Source of the DNA: Bacillota bacterium
Lineage (GTDB): Bacteria; Bacillota; Clostridia; Lachnospirales; Lachnospiraceae
Direction of reading: 5' to 3'
Assembly (NCBI GenBank): GCA_023407575.1
Contig: JAEYLX010000026.1
Span: forward strand, 434,001 to 498,000
Length of the DNA stretch: 64,000 bases
A program made the position numbers and the translations under genes. Shown piece after piece: positions 17,679-27,319 of the stretch. How positions within the stretch are numbered: position 1 is the first letter of the stretch; every line of letters begins with the position of its first letter. A model generated the notes under the pieces. It was not told the DNA's origin, searched no databases, and saw only the letters and a list, made by a program, of their open reading frames with translations.

Positions 17679-20192
17679 ATGAAGAAGGATTACAAACTAA
17701 CATTAAACAAGCTGTTATTTTCTGTTTTTGTTCTGACAGTGTTTTTTTGTGTCGGTCAAAGTAATACCATGACAGTTCACGCAAAGGATAATAACCTTAT
17801 TAAGTATCTGGAGTTTTTGCAGTTCACAGATCCTGTTCCCAGATATAACTATGATAATTGGATGTTGACCAAAACTGAATATGAAGAAGTGGCTGCGCTG
17901 GCAAAGGAAATTATTAAGGATGCGTCTACTGACTATGATAAGGCTTTGGCAATACATAACTGGATAGCAGATAATATTTATTATGATTATGACCTTTATT
18001 ACGATAGGGTAGAATGGAAGCGGATTACTCCAAAGACTGTTTTAGAGACAAAAAAGACAGTCTGTGATGGGTATGCAAAGTTGATTGAAGCAATGTACAA
18101 TGCAGTTGGTATTCCCTGCGTTTATATTAGAGGAATATCCAGCAGTGGAAATGGTCATGCCTGGAATATAGCTTATGCAGGAGGACAATGGATTGTTATA
18201 GATGCCACTTGGGATTCTGGAAATACATATGAATATGGTAAATTTACAAAAGGACCCTTCAGAACGACCTATTTTGGCATGAACCCAGATGAATTTTCTG
18301 AAACACATATACAGCAATCAGAATATATAGGAGTATATCAAAATGTTGTTTACGAATTAGATCTCGATACCAACGAACTGACGGTAGTAGAAGTCATTGA
18401 AAATAAATCGTCGGTATCGATAACCTCTGGTATTGGAAGTTATACGGTTACAACGATTGGACGAAGTGCCTTCCGGTCCAATTCTTTATTAGTTGTTTCC
18501 GGTGATTTATTAGTCAATGATTGGTTGGAAACCGTTATCCTACCGGATACCATAAGAAAAATTGAAGAAAATGCTTTTGGAGCATGCACTGCTTTAAAGA
18601 ATATTGCTATTCCAAAGAGTGTAAAAGAGATACAATTGGGTGCGTTTGCTTACTGCAAATCGTTAGAGGAAATTGTGATTCCAGAAGGGGTCGAAGTGCT
18701 GGAGGGGGCAATGTTTGCTAACTGTACTTCTTTAAAAAAGGTTATACTTCCTTCTACGTTAAAGCTTGTTGCTGATGCAGCGTTTTCATCGTGTACATTG
18801 CTTAAAAATATTGAGATTCCGTCAGGTGTGGTTGAAATAGAGGTTGGGGCTTTCACGGGCTGCGCTTCACTGTCCATTATAGAATTACCGGAAAATTTAG
18901 AAAAAATGGGAGGGAATATATTTGAGGGGACTTCTATTACTTCATTAGTTATTCCGGCTAAGGTAACAAATCTACCGAAGGATTTATTTTATGGTGCGGA
19001 AAAGCTTAGAGAAGTGGAATTTTTAAGCTTAAACCCAGAGAAGCTGCTGGTTGATAATACGGTTCAAGATATTATTAGGGGTTCTGTTGTAAATCGCTTT
19101 GTTGTTCCGAATGGCTACAAGGGGAAATACCGTAAAGTCCTTTCAATTCTAGTTCTCGTTGAAAAGCAGGTTATAAACGGTGACGACGTTATGGCTTATG
19201 ATAAAAATCTGTTTGAACAATGGGAGTGGAATAATTCGAAGAACTTCTATCTTCCCGTCAGTGAGATTAAGACTGTGAAGGAAAGCGGAAAGACCTATGA
19301 AGTTCAATACGCTTTAGGCTATACAGTTACAACAAAAGCAGCAGGAAGTAATTATGGAGCTGTAAAGGTAATTGGTTACTATAGTTTAAAGGCGGTAAAG
19401 GGGGGAACTTCCAGCAGTAAGCAACCATCAAAGGAGGTTACAAACTTAATTATTCCGGAATATATCTCCTATCTGGGAAATAAATATTATGTTACTGAAA
19501 TAGGTGACAGGGCATTTCAGGAATTTGAGCAATTAAAAACCTGTACTCTTTCTCAAAGAATAAAGAAGATTGGAGCATTTGCCTTTTCTGGGAGTGCATT
19601 GACAAAAGTAATGCTCCCATCTGGTCTGAATGAACTGGGAGAAGGTGCATTTTCCTATACGAATATTAAGAGTGTTAACCTTCCAGCAACCTTCAAATCT
19701 TTAGGTGATGGTGCTTTGAGTGGTATGACAAAGTTAACAACAATTACCGTAGACAAGAATAATACATTTTTTAAATCAGACGGTAAAATTCTATATAGTA
19801 AAAATGGGGATACCGTTTATACCGCAGTTATTCTAAAGGGTAAAGTTACATTGCCAGAGGGAGTAAAAACAATTAAAAAGGGTGCGTTTTATAATTCCTA
19901 TGAAGCAGGTAGAGCGAACAACAAATCAACCTCAACTATTACAAGTATTATATTGCCTAAGAGTCTTGCAACCCTTGAAGCTGTTTCCCTTTATGGAATT
20001 GCTGCAGTGGAGTTCAAGGGCAGTAAAACACCTGTTATTAAATCTCCGATTTATGCGACGATTAAGGTTCCTGTTGGTGCGAAAGCAGCTTATCAAAAGA
20101 TAAAGGTCACTGAGCCTGATATGGGATTCTTAAACACAATCTTCGGATATGAAAAGAATGAAATGGTATTTGATAAGTATAAAATAAGTTAA
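17679..20192 (+). CDS. Secreted transglutaminase-like protein with BspA-type leucine-rich repeats
   Basis: A signal peptide (about residues 1-36) precedes a transglutaminase/protease-like core with the full triad Cys129 (VCDGYAK), His160 (GHAWN) and Asp175 (IDATWDS). After it come two blocks of LRR_5/BspA repeats (IEENAFGACTALKNIAIPKSV and similar), residues about 260-480 and 590-800, separated by a beta-rich insert. BspA repeats serve adhesion at the cell surface, and bacterial transglutaminase-like domains may act as proteases or cross-linkers. AGAAAGG lies 14 bases before ATG 17679. The 838-residue length is normal for such modular proteins. Confidence 0.87.
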   Translation: MKKDYKLTLNKLLFSVFVLTVFFCVGQSNTMTVHAKDNNLIKYLEFLQFTDPVPRYNYDNWMLTKTEYEEVAALAKEIIKDASTDYDKALAIHNWIADNIYYDYDLYYDRVEWKRITPKTVLETKKTVCDGYAKLIEAMYNAVGIPCVYIRGISSSGNGHAWNIAYAGGQWIVIDATWDSGNTYEYGKFTKGPFRTTYFGMNPDEFSETHIQQSEYIGVYQNVVYELDLDTNELTVVEVIENKSSVSITSGIGSYTVTTIGRSAFRSNSLLVVSGDLLVNDWLETVILPDTIRKIEENAFGACTALKNIAIPKSVKEIQLGAFAYCKSLEEIVIPEGVEVLEGAMFANCTSLKKVILPSTLKLVADAAFSSCTLLKNIEIPSGVVEIEVGAFTGCASLSIIELPENLEKMGGNIFEGTSITSLVIPAKVTNLPKDLFYGAEKLREVEFLSLNPEKLLVDNTVQDIIRGSVVNRFVVPNGYKGKYRKVLSILVLVEKQVINGDDVMAYDKNLFEQWEWNNSKNFYLPVSEIKTVKESGKTYEVQYALGYTVTTKAAGSNYGAVKVIGYYSLKAVKGGTSSSKQPSKEVTNLIIPEYISYLGNKYYVTEIGDRAFQEFEQLKTCTLSQRIKKIGAFAFSGSALTKVMLPSGLNELGEGAFSYTNIKSVNLPATFKSLGDGALSGMTKLTTITVDKNNTFFKSDGKILYSKNGDTVYTAVILKGKVTLPEGVKTIKKGAFYNSYEAGRANNKSTSTITSIILPKSLATLEAVSLYGIAAVEFKGSKTPVIKSPIYATIKVPVGAKAAYQKIKVTEPDMGFLNTIFGYEKNEMVFDKYKIS

Positions 20193-20205
20193 CGAATGAA
20201 AGTAT

Positions 20206-20277
20206 AGCTGTTGAATTTATAAGATTAAATTCTTTAAGGACTGTGGGTGACGGCAGTCCTTTTCTGATGCAACAGCC
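20206..20277 (+). terminator. Terminator nested in a GCTGTTG/CAACAGCC element
   Basis: AAGGACTG (20237-20244) pairs with CAGTCCTT (20254-20261), followed by TT. Outside it AGCTGTTG (20206-20213) faces TGCAACAGCC (20268-20277). This is a degenerate member of the dispersed element family placed at the end of the LRR gene. Confidence 0.65.
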
Positions 20278-20392
20278 TAGCTAATGGAAAGCAAAAGTTA
20301 ATTATTCTAATAACAATTTAACTTGTTATATTATAGGGCAGTTGCTATAATGTAGGAAAATGTTGGTTAATATTATATTATGGGGTGAAACT

Positions 20393-21019
20393 GTGAAAAT
20401 AATAAAAAGTAAAACAGTGATTCCGATTTATTCAGTCGGTTTTCTATGGATAATCTATGCTATTTTATTTCCGCTGTATCGTTTGACGGATTATTTTATT
20501 GTAGTTGTGTTGTCTTTATTCTTATATCTTTTAACATCCTTTGCTATACCAACTTTATTTGCGAGAAAAGTTGTTAAAGACACCAATACTGGAGATACTT
20601 TTCTGGATGAAATGTTGGTTGAAGCCTTGGACAATCTGGAGAAAATTAGATTAGTACGGAATATCATTTTGAAAGATAGTATAAGAAAACATATAGAAAG
20701 CATTTTAGACGATACTCAAAGTATTATAGAGTTTGTTAAGAATAATCCGGACAAGAGTTCTAATGCTAGTCAATTCTTTTATTATTATCTACCTGAGACA
20801 GTGAAAATATTAAATAGTTATAAGGAACTGGAAACGTTGGGACAAGCAGAAGAAAATCAATCGATGTCAAGTCTAAAAATGGAAGAGTTTATAAGGGAAC
20901 TGGTAACGGCTTATCATAAAATACTGGATAATGTCTATGAGGATAAAGCAATGGAGACATCGATTAATATTGATGTCATGAAAAAGATGTTACAGCAGGA
21001 TAGTTATTTAAAAGAATAG
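20393..21019 (+). CDS. XpaC-family membrane protein
   Basis: Two membrane segments near the N-terminus are followed by a cytoplasmic helical region with ASQFFYYYLPETVKILNSYKELE, the signature of the XpaC family (5-bromo-4-chloroindolyl phosphate hydrolysis protein). Its biochemical role is unclear; the family often sits near toxic-anion-resistance or LemA-type genes. GTG 20393 is preferred because GGGGTG precedes it; ATG 20360 is the alternative. It forms a tight cassette with the LemA-like and TPM genes. Confidence 0.75.
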   Translation: MKIIKSKTVIPIYSVGFLWIIYAILFPLYRLTDYFIVVVLSLFLYLLTSFAIPTLFARKVVKDTNTGDTFLDEMLVEALDNLEKIRLVRNIILKDSIRKHIESILDDTQSIIEFVKNNPDKSSNASQFFYYYLPETVKILNSYKELETLGQAEENQSMSSLKMEEFIRELVTAYHKILDNVYEDKAMETSINIDVMKKMLQQDSYLKE

Positions 21020-21088
21020 GTTTTGAAAATGGGCTTAACTTATGACCACCATAAGTTTGAAGTTAATCGGAAAGGTATGGATACATAT

Positions 21089-21637
21089 ATGAAGTACTTG
21101 AAGGATAGAAAAATAGCTATCAAAATAACAACAGTTCTAATCGTATTTTCCATATTACTCGGAGCAAACCTGTCGCTGTCAAAAATGAGAGAGGAGGCCA
21201 TGCTCATATTTTATCAGGGTGAAAGAATGGACGGTAAAGGGATTCAAAGTGATTTGGAATATATTATGGATCAATGCTATAATCTAACCGTTGTTGCTGG
21301 AAGATATATGGATAAGGACGATGAGAGAATTGAAAACGTGCTGGAACATATAGAACAAGTGGAGAAAGCAGAAACGCCTGGGAATAAATTTGAGACAAAG
21401 GAACAATTATTACAAGCTAGTATGAAGTTATATGAAGAGCTTAACTTTATGAAATTGGGTGAACGAGACCAGTATTATAGGGATAGTTTTGCGGTGGATG
21501 TGGAATCCAGGCAGCTAATCATTTCACACAGCAGTTACAATGAAAATGCATTTATATTTAACAAATGCTTAAAGAGGTTTCCTGCAAATGTTTTAAGTAT
21601 AATAACATTTGTAAAACCATTAGAATTATACGAATAG
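21089..21637 (+). CDS. Divergent LemA-like membrane protein
   Basis: A single membrane segment near the N-terminus precedes a helical domain. SSYNENAFIFNKCLKRFPANVLS matches the LemA consensus of YN followed by a phenylalanine-proline motif, though the rest has drifted. LemA proteins are usually encoded beside TPM-domain proteins, as here. ATG 21089 is preserved with GGAAAGG 13 bases upstream; ATG 21077 is in frame and possible. The function is unknown. Confidence 0.68.
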   Translation: MKYLKDRKIAIKITTVLIVFSILLGANLSLSKMREEAMLIFYQGERMDGKGIQSDLEYIMDQCYNLTVVAGRYMDKDDERIENVLEHIEQVEKAETPGNKFETKEQLLQASMKLYEELNFMKLGERDQYYRDSFAVDVESRQLIISHSSYNENAFIFNKCLKRFPANVLSIITFVKPLELYE

Positions 21638-21652
21638 GAGAAAATACAATTA

Positions 21653-23221
21653 ATGAAAAAATTCTGTTTTTTATTACTAATTTCATTATTCATTGCAGGA
21701 ATACCAAGGATAATTGCAAATGCTGATACTTTAAAACCAACAAAGGAGTTTTACGTAAATGATTATGCGGATGTCATCAGTGTTGAAGTAGAAGATGAGA
21801 TAATCGATTTAGGTTATCAGCTGGAAGAGCAGACTGGGGCGCAGATCGTCTTAGTTACGGTAGATTTTACAAATGGGGATTCTCTAGAAACTTATGCAAT
21901 GGATTTGTTTAATGATTGGGGGATCGGCTCTGCAGAGAAAAATGATGGACTCCTGATTCTTCTATCAATTGGAGATGATGATTATTGGGTGACGCAGGGA
22001 GAGGGATTAGAAGATACACTTACCAGCGGAAAGATATCCAGTATTCTTCAGAAATATCTTGAACCGGATTTTGCAGCAAAGGATTACAGTGCCGGAGCAA
22101 AAAAGACTTATGAGGCATTTGCCAAAAGATTAAACAGTCAGTCAGGAAATGCCACTGCTAGCTCGGAATCTGGAGAAATAAAAAAGGCAGATAAATATAC
22201 TTATGATCATGCAAAAATTATTAGTAGTGAGTATGAAGAGTATATAAATTATAAAAGTACCGAAATGAAAGAGAAGTATAATGCGGGATTCTATGTAATA
22301 ACAAGGGATTATTGTGAAGATGGACTAAGTTTTCAAGAAGATACAATAAAAACCTTTGAACGCCTTAAGGCCAAGGGACGTGATGTTGTATTAGTCTTAT
22401 ATAAAGAAGATGATAATTACTGGCTGTTACCTGGAAGAGAAACTGAAGTGTTTGCAACAAATAACGTACTTGGCGATATATTAGATAATGTTTTAGAGCC
22501 GGAGTTTGCAGAAAAACATTATAGTCAGGGAGCCATGGATACGGCTAACAGCTTTTATAGATTATTTCAATCAAATTATGAGGATTTGACTAAGATTGAA
22601 CCAGAAGTAGTGAACTCTGGAAGTAACACTGGAAATAATACTGGAAGTGATGCAGATGTAAAAGCGGATAATTTTAGGGAAAGTAATAATAGTTTAGGAA
22701 CAACGGAAAACAATCCGGTAGTTTATGGAATGATTACAGTGCTAATACTACTATTTATAATTTCTATAAAATCAGGACGTAGAAAAAGTTTTATGAATCA
22801 CTATGGCGTTCCTTTTAATCCATATAGTCGAAAGTACATAAGAATTTATGGGCCAGGGGGCTATTGGGGACCACATGGATACCCTCATGGTGGAACTCAT
22901 AACGGTGGATATCATAACAGTGGATATCATAACAGTGGCAGGCAATATAATTCGGACGATGATGACGATAACAGAGGACGAGGAAGAGCCTCTACAGGTG
23001 GCAGCTTCTGGGGAAGTAACGGAGGGGCAGGCAGATCCTCCTCCACTAGATCGTCCTCCAGTAGCGGGTCCTCCTCCAGCAGTTCCTATAGTGGAGGGGG
23101 AGCAGGAAGATCTTCAGGTGGACACAGTAGCAGTTCTGGACATTCCTCTGGCGGAGGTAGGGCATCCTCTAGCGGTGGCGGTGGACGTAGCCGTGGAGGT
23201 GGTGCAGGTAGAAACCGTTAA
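21653..23221 (+). CDS. Secreted/membrane protein with two TPM domains and Gly/Ser-rich tail
   Basis: Residues 1-25 are a signal peptide. Two TPM (Psb32/MOLO1-like) domains lie at about 33-165 and 185-310; each ends with a LEPxFAxKxYSxGA-type segment. A membrane segment follows at about 355-375, then a tail rich in His/Gly/Asp (residues about 400-440) and Gly/Ser/Arg. Most family members have one TPM domain, so the tandem copy is unusual. The LemA-TPM pairing is common across bacteria and is thought to be envelope-related. The ribosome site AGGAG lies 12 bases before ATG. Confidence 0.82.
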   Translation: MKKFCFLLLISLFIAGIPRIIANADTLKPTKEFYVNDYADVISVEVEDEIIDLGYQLEEQTGAQIVLVTVDFTNGDSLETYAMDLFNDWGIGSAEKNDGLLILLSIGDDDYWVTQGEGLEDTLTSGKISSILQKYLEPDFAAKDYSAGAKKTYEAFAKRLNSQSGNATASSESGEIKKADKYTYDHAKIISSEYEEYINYKSTEMKEKYNAGFYVITRDYCEDGLSFQEDTIKTFERLKAKGRDVVLVLYKEDDNYWLLPGRETEVFATNNVLGDILDNVLEPEFAEKHYSQGAMDTANSFYRLFQSNYEDLTKIEPEVVNSGSNTGNNTGSDADVKADNFRESNNSLGTTENNPVVYGMITVLILLFIISIKSGRRKSFMNHYGVPFNPYSRKYIRIYGPGGYWGPHGYPHGGTHNGGYHNSGYHNSGRQYNSDDDDDNRGRGRASTGGSFWGSNGGAGRSSSTRSSSSSGSSSSSSYSGGGAGRSSGGHSSSSGHSSGGGRASSSGGGGRSRGGGAGRNR

Positions 23222-23262
23222 TTTGCAATACATTTTATGAATATAAGAGATAACAAACACAT

Positions 23263-23310
23263 AAGGACAAATAGCGTGTATGCATTAAGCTGCCCGCTAT
23301 TTGTTCTTTT
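23263..23310 (+). terminator. Rho-independent terminator of the XpaC-LemA-TPM cassette
   Basis: GGACAAATAGCG pairs with CGCTATTTGTTC around an 18-base loop, followed by TTTT. Confidence 0.8.
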
Positions 23311-23420
23311 GATTATACAATTTTATTTTGGTTGCTATTTTTTAGAAATTTTTAAAAATACAAATAAATAGTATATAATGGTAGTTACGTCATTTGAGTA
23401 AGACCATGGGGGATCTGGAG

Positions 23421-25343
23421 ATGAAAGGTAATAAAAATAAAGAAAGCAGAGCAAAGGGCAATAAGAACCAAGGAAGTAAAGCTAGAATCGTTCAGAATAA
23501 TATCTATATCATGAAGCTGCTCTGCAGCATATGTAAATCGCGTGTAATACATACTGCAATCAGCCAATGTTTAGATTATTTTGGTTGGATCTTTTATGGT
23601 GGATTTTTTGTGCGCTTTGTTATTGATGAAGCGCAGAAGGAACAAGGCTTTGAGAAAATAATGATTTTTTTATTGATAACAATTGTGGTGTTCGGCCTTT
23701 TATCCGCTTATCTAAGTTACTTTGCAAATGGTGTAAAGCCTTTAACGGATATTCAAATATATAAAAGCTTATATCGCAAGTTATATAAGAAGGCAACAAA
23801 TGTTGAAATAGAATGTTATGAGGATAATGAGTTTTATAACAAATATACAATGGCCTTAGAAAGTGCCAATGTAAGAGTGACGGCCACTAACGATAACCTG
23901 TGGTCCATTGTTTTTGGTGGTATTGCTTCCTTGGTTGCCTTCGCTGTCATGTACGGAATAGATCCCTATGCAATCCTTTTTGTGATTTCTCCTATCATCG
24001 GTAACTTTGTATTTGGAGCAATTTTGAACAAATTAACCTATCGTCTTAATAAGGAGCAGACGCCTTTTAATAGAAAGGCAGAATACGTAAATCGTGTTAT
24101 TCATCTATCGGATTATGCGAAAGAGGTACGACTTACAAATGTATTTCGATTAATGATGAAAAAGTATGAGGAAGCAGTGAATGGCAACATTGCGGTAGTT
24201 AGTAAATATTCGTTGAAAACAGTCTTTGCTAATTGGTTTCACCAAATGTTTACGTTTACCATTATCTTTGAAGGTGCTTTGCTGTACGGAGCATATCGAA
24301 CAATTGTAACAGGGAGCATGAGTCTGGCTGAATATGCAGTACTAAGTAGCTTTATGGTGTCCACTACCTGGATATTAATCGGTTTTTCTACCTCATTAAT
24401 CGATAGTTATAAGAACAGTCTGTTTATTGAGAATCTACGTACCTTCTTAGAATATGAACCGGCAATACCCGAGGATTATGACGGACTTATGCCAGAGAAG
24501 GAGATAACCTCCATTGAGTTTAAAAATGTTAGCTTTGCCTATCGTAATGGAAAGCAGATACTGAACAATCTCTCTTTTTCAATAAAAGGGAAGAGCTCCG
24601 TGGCTCTAGTTGGGCATAATGGTGCCGGAAAGTCAACCATCATAAAATTGTTATTTCGTTTTTATGACCCCACACAGGGAGAAATCTTAGTAAATGGCAA
24701 AAATATTAAGGAGTATAATCTAAGGGCTTATCGAAGACTTTTCTCTGCTGCATTTCAGGATTATAAAATCTTTGCTATGAGCGTGAAGGAAAATGTTCTA
24801 ATGAGAAAGACAACACAAGAGGATAATGACATCATAAAGGACGCATTAATAAAGGCAGGAGTGTATGAGAAAATTCAACAGCTACCAAGTGGGATGGATA
24901 CTGTTTTAACCAGAGAATTTGATGATGAGGGCAGTGTTTTATCAGGAGGACAATATCAGAAGATTGTGGTTGCCAGAGCTTTTGCAAGCGATTCACCAAT
25001 TAAGATATTTGATGAACCCTCCAGTGCATTAGATCCTATTGCAGAATATGAGCTGTTTGAAAGTATCATGCAGGATAGTTTAGATAAGACAATGATATTT
25101 ATCTCACATAGACTATCTTCCGTACAGAATGCGGACGCTGTTTTCATGTTAGAGCATGGAGAAATTATTGAACGAGGAACTCATAAAGAGTTAATGAAGT
25201 TTGGTGGTGCTTATGCAGATATGTATCGTAAACAAGCAGAGAATTATTTGGCTGCAGATGTGTCACAAGAATCTGACAAGATAGAGGACGAATATGCTGG
25301 AAGTATCTTCACTAGCTTGAAAAGTGTGGAGGTGGCATTATGA
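23421..25343 (+). CDS. ABC exporter half-transporter, permease-ATPase fusion (first of pair)
   Basis: An N-terminal basic, low-complexity stretch is followed by a six-helix exporter domain and a nucleotide-binding domain. Visible motifs are Walker A GHNGAGKST, LSGGQ in VLSGGQYQKIVVARAF, Walker B IKIFDEPSSALDP and switch histidine in ISHRLS. ATG 23421 is chosen with GGGGGAT upstream; ATG 23406 and TTG 23394 are alternatives. It overlaps the next gene by 4 bp (ATGA), so the products probably form a heterodimer. These pairs export peptides, lipids or drugs; cargo is unknown. Confidence 0.87.
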   Translation: MKGNKNKESRAKGNKNQGSKARIVQNNIYIMKLLCSICKSRVIHTAISQCLDYFGWIFYGGFFVRFVIDEAQKEQGFEKIMIFLLITIVVFGLLSAYLSYFANGVKPLTDIQIYKSLYRKLYKKATNVEIECYEDNEFYNKYTMALESANVRVTATNDNLWSIVFGGIASLVAFAVMYGIDPYAILFVISPIIGNFVFGAILNKLTYRLNKEQTPFNRKAEYVNRVIHLSDYAKEVRLTNVFRLMMKKYEEAVNGNIAVVSKYSLKTVFANWFHQMFTFTIIFEGALLYGAYRTIVTGSMSLAEYAVLSSFMVSTTWILIGFSTSLIDSYKNSLFIENLRTFLEYEPAIPEDYDGLMPEKEITSIEFKNVSFAYRNGKQILNNLSFSIKGKSSVALVGHNGAGKSTIIKLLFRFYDPTQGEILVNGKNIKEYNLRAYRRLFSAAFQDYKIFAMSVKENVLMRKTTQEDNDIIKDALIKAGVYEKIQQLPSGMDTVLTREFDDEGSVLSGGQYQKIVVARAFASDSPIKIFDEPSSALDPIAEYELFESIMQDSLDKTMIFISHRLSSVQNADAVFMLEHGEIIERGTHKELMKFGGAYADMYRKQAENYLAADVSQESDKIEDEYAGSIFTSLKSVEVAL

Positions 25344-27187
25344 GAGATATGATTAATCAAAAGCAAAGCCTTAGGCAGGTTGCATCTAACCAATGGTTTA
25401 TGATTAAACTTTGCTTTGGTGCTACTCCGTTTTTTATGGGATATTTAATGTTTGAAGCCATAAAGCTGCAGATATCCATATTCTTTGAACATACAGTGGG
25501 TGTCCAGTATGTTTTGCATGTGGCAGAAACTGGTGGGCCTTTTGTGAAAGCAATGACTTACTTGGTGGTTATAGCAATTTGTATCGAAATATCCTCCATG
25601 CTCACGGCTATCTATGTTCAACATGTATCGCTGAAACAAAAGCCTAAGCTTTACAAGGCATTAAAAGAGCAATTATATGCAAAGGCTAAGGATCTGGATT
25701 TATCCTGTTATGATGATCCTAAGTATTACAATGACTTTGTGCTTACTGTTTCAGAGGCAGAGAAAAGCGTGGATCGATTTTTAACATTAGTTGAGCAATT
25801 GTGTACAAGTATTACAGTGTTTATAACCTTAGGTATTTTCATTTTTACAGTGGATACCTGGGGGCCACTTTTTATTTTGCTTTCCTTCTTGTTCTCATTT
25901 GTTGTAGCAGGAAAAGTAAATAAATTAAACTTCAAAGTAAGGATGCTTAAGAACCCCATTGAAAGAAAAAGAGCTTATAATCATAGGGTGTTTTATCTGA
26001 ATGAATATGCAAAGGAATTGAGACTAAATCCTTCTGTTACTGAAATCCTCTACGATGATTTTGACCAAACCAATGATGAAATTAATAATATAACAAAGAA
26101 ATATGTGAAGAAGCTTACATGGTTGGGATTTTGTAAAGACTATCTGTCCAAAGATTTTATAACCGATGGTTTGTATGCCACCTATCTAATTTATCAAACG
26201 GTTGTTTTACATACCATTTCTTATAGCAACATGGTGGTTTTGTTCAGTGCAATTAACAGGTGCCGCCGTTCCATGAATACACTGGCGGAGTTATATCCTA
26301 TGGCAGCAGAAAACAGTTTGTATGTTGAAAAAATAAGAGAGTTTTTAAGCTTCGAAACTAGTATTAAAAGTAGAGATAATTATACAACTCCTAAGGAACC
26401 AAAAGGTCTAGAATTAAGGAATGTATCATTTGCCTATAACCCCAAAGAGGGGAATATTCTTAACAACATTAATATGAAGGTAAATCCTAACGAAAGAATT
26501 GCAATTGTAGGTTATAACGGAGCCGGTAAGACGACCTTAATTAAGCTTATTATGAGACTTTATGATACCAAAGAGGGAGATATTTTTTACGACAACGTAA
26601 ACATTAAGGATTACGAGTTAAATGCTTATAGAAATAAAATCGGAGCTGTGTTCCAGGATTATAAGATTTTTGCAGCAACCTTAAAGGAAAATGTCTTGTT
26701 AGATGATTGCAATGAAACAAAGGACAATAAATGTAATAAAGGAATTGTTCAGAATACGGATAAGCAGGTAAATAAGGCCTTAGAGGAAAGTGGTTTTGGC
26801 GAGCGTCTGAGTTCCTTAAAGGAAGGGTTGAATACCCATCTATCTACAGAGTTCGAGGAGCAGGGTATCAGTTTGTCAGGTGGTGAAAATCAAAAAGTAG
26901 CAATCGCCAGAGTATTCTATAAGAGTGCTAATCTTATTATTTTGGATGAACCCTCCAGTGCACTAGATCCGGTTACAGAATATAACTTAAATAAAACCAT
27001 GCATAAAATGGCACAGGAAAAATCAGTGATTTATATCTCACATCGGCTCTCTACCACCAGAGATGCAGACTGCATTTATATGCTGGAGAACGGATCTATT
27101 ATTGAATCAGGCACACACAGACAATTATTAGAACTTGATGGAAAATATGCTGCCATGTGGAATGCGCAGGCAGGAAGATATCGATAG
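25340..27187 (+). CDS. ABC exporter half-transporter, permease-ATPase fusion (second of pair)
   Basis: The plan matches the preceding gene: membrane domain (about residues 20-320) then a nucleotide-binding domain with Walker A GYNGAGKTT, signature SLSGGENQKVAIARV, Walker B LIILDEPSSALDP and switch histidine ISHRLS. Both subunits keep complete catalytic motifs, so the heterodimer should have two active ATP sites. An insertion (DDCNETKDNKCNKGIVQN) after the Q-loop region is unlike its partner. A terminator follows. Confidence 0.87.
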   Translation: MRDMINQKQSLRQVASNQWFMIKLCFGATPFFMGYLMFEAIKLQISIFFEHTVGVQYVLHVAETGGPFVKAMTYLVVIAICIEISSMLTAIYVQHVSLKQKPKLYKALKEQLYAKAKDLDLSCYDDPKYYNDFVLTVSEAEKSVDRFLTLVEQLCTSITVFITLGIFIFTVDTWGPLFILLSFLFSFVVAGKVNKLNFKVRMLKNPIERKRAYNHRVFYLNEYAKELRLNPSVTEILYDDFDQTNDEINNITKKYVKKLTWLGFCKDYLSKDFITDGLYATYLIYQTVVLHTISYSNMVVLFSAINRCRRSMNTLAELYPMAAENSLYVEKIREFLSFETSIKSRDNYTTPKEPKGLELRNVSFAYNPKEGNILNNINMKVNPNERIAIVGYNGAGKTTLIKLIMRLYDTKEGDIFYDNVNIKDYELNAYRNKIGAVFQDYKIFAATLKENVLLDDCNETKDNKCNKGIVQNTDKQVNKALEESGFGERLSSLKEGLNTHLSTEFEEQGISLSGGENQKVAIARVFYKSANLIILDEPSSALDPVTEYNLNKTMHKMAQEKSVIYISHRLSTTRDADCIYMLENGSIIESGTHRQLLELDGKYAAMWNAQAGRYR

Positions 27188-27212
27188 TTTAGTTTATTTA
27201 ATGAAAAAAGAG

Positions 27213-27258
27213 AAGAGATAAGCGGATATTAGGGGGTTAATATACGCTCATCTCTTTT
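27213..27258. terminator. Terminator between convergent ABC exporter and sigma operons
   Basis: AAGAGATAAGCG pairs with CGCTCATCTCTT around a 20-base loop, with TTTT after it. Confidence 0.75.
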
Positions 27259-27319
27259 ATTCATGACAAGTAAATTAGCTTGTCATTTCCTCTTGTTTTA
27301 GAATGCTGAAGACCGTTAT

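Noticed and set aside
22848..23240. A second 130-codon frame over the end of the TPM gene
   Set aside because: It is a frame shadow of the Gly/Ser/His-rich tail, whose biased codons suppress stops.
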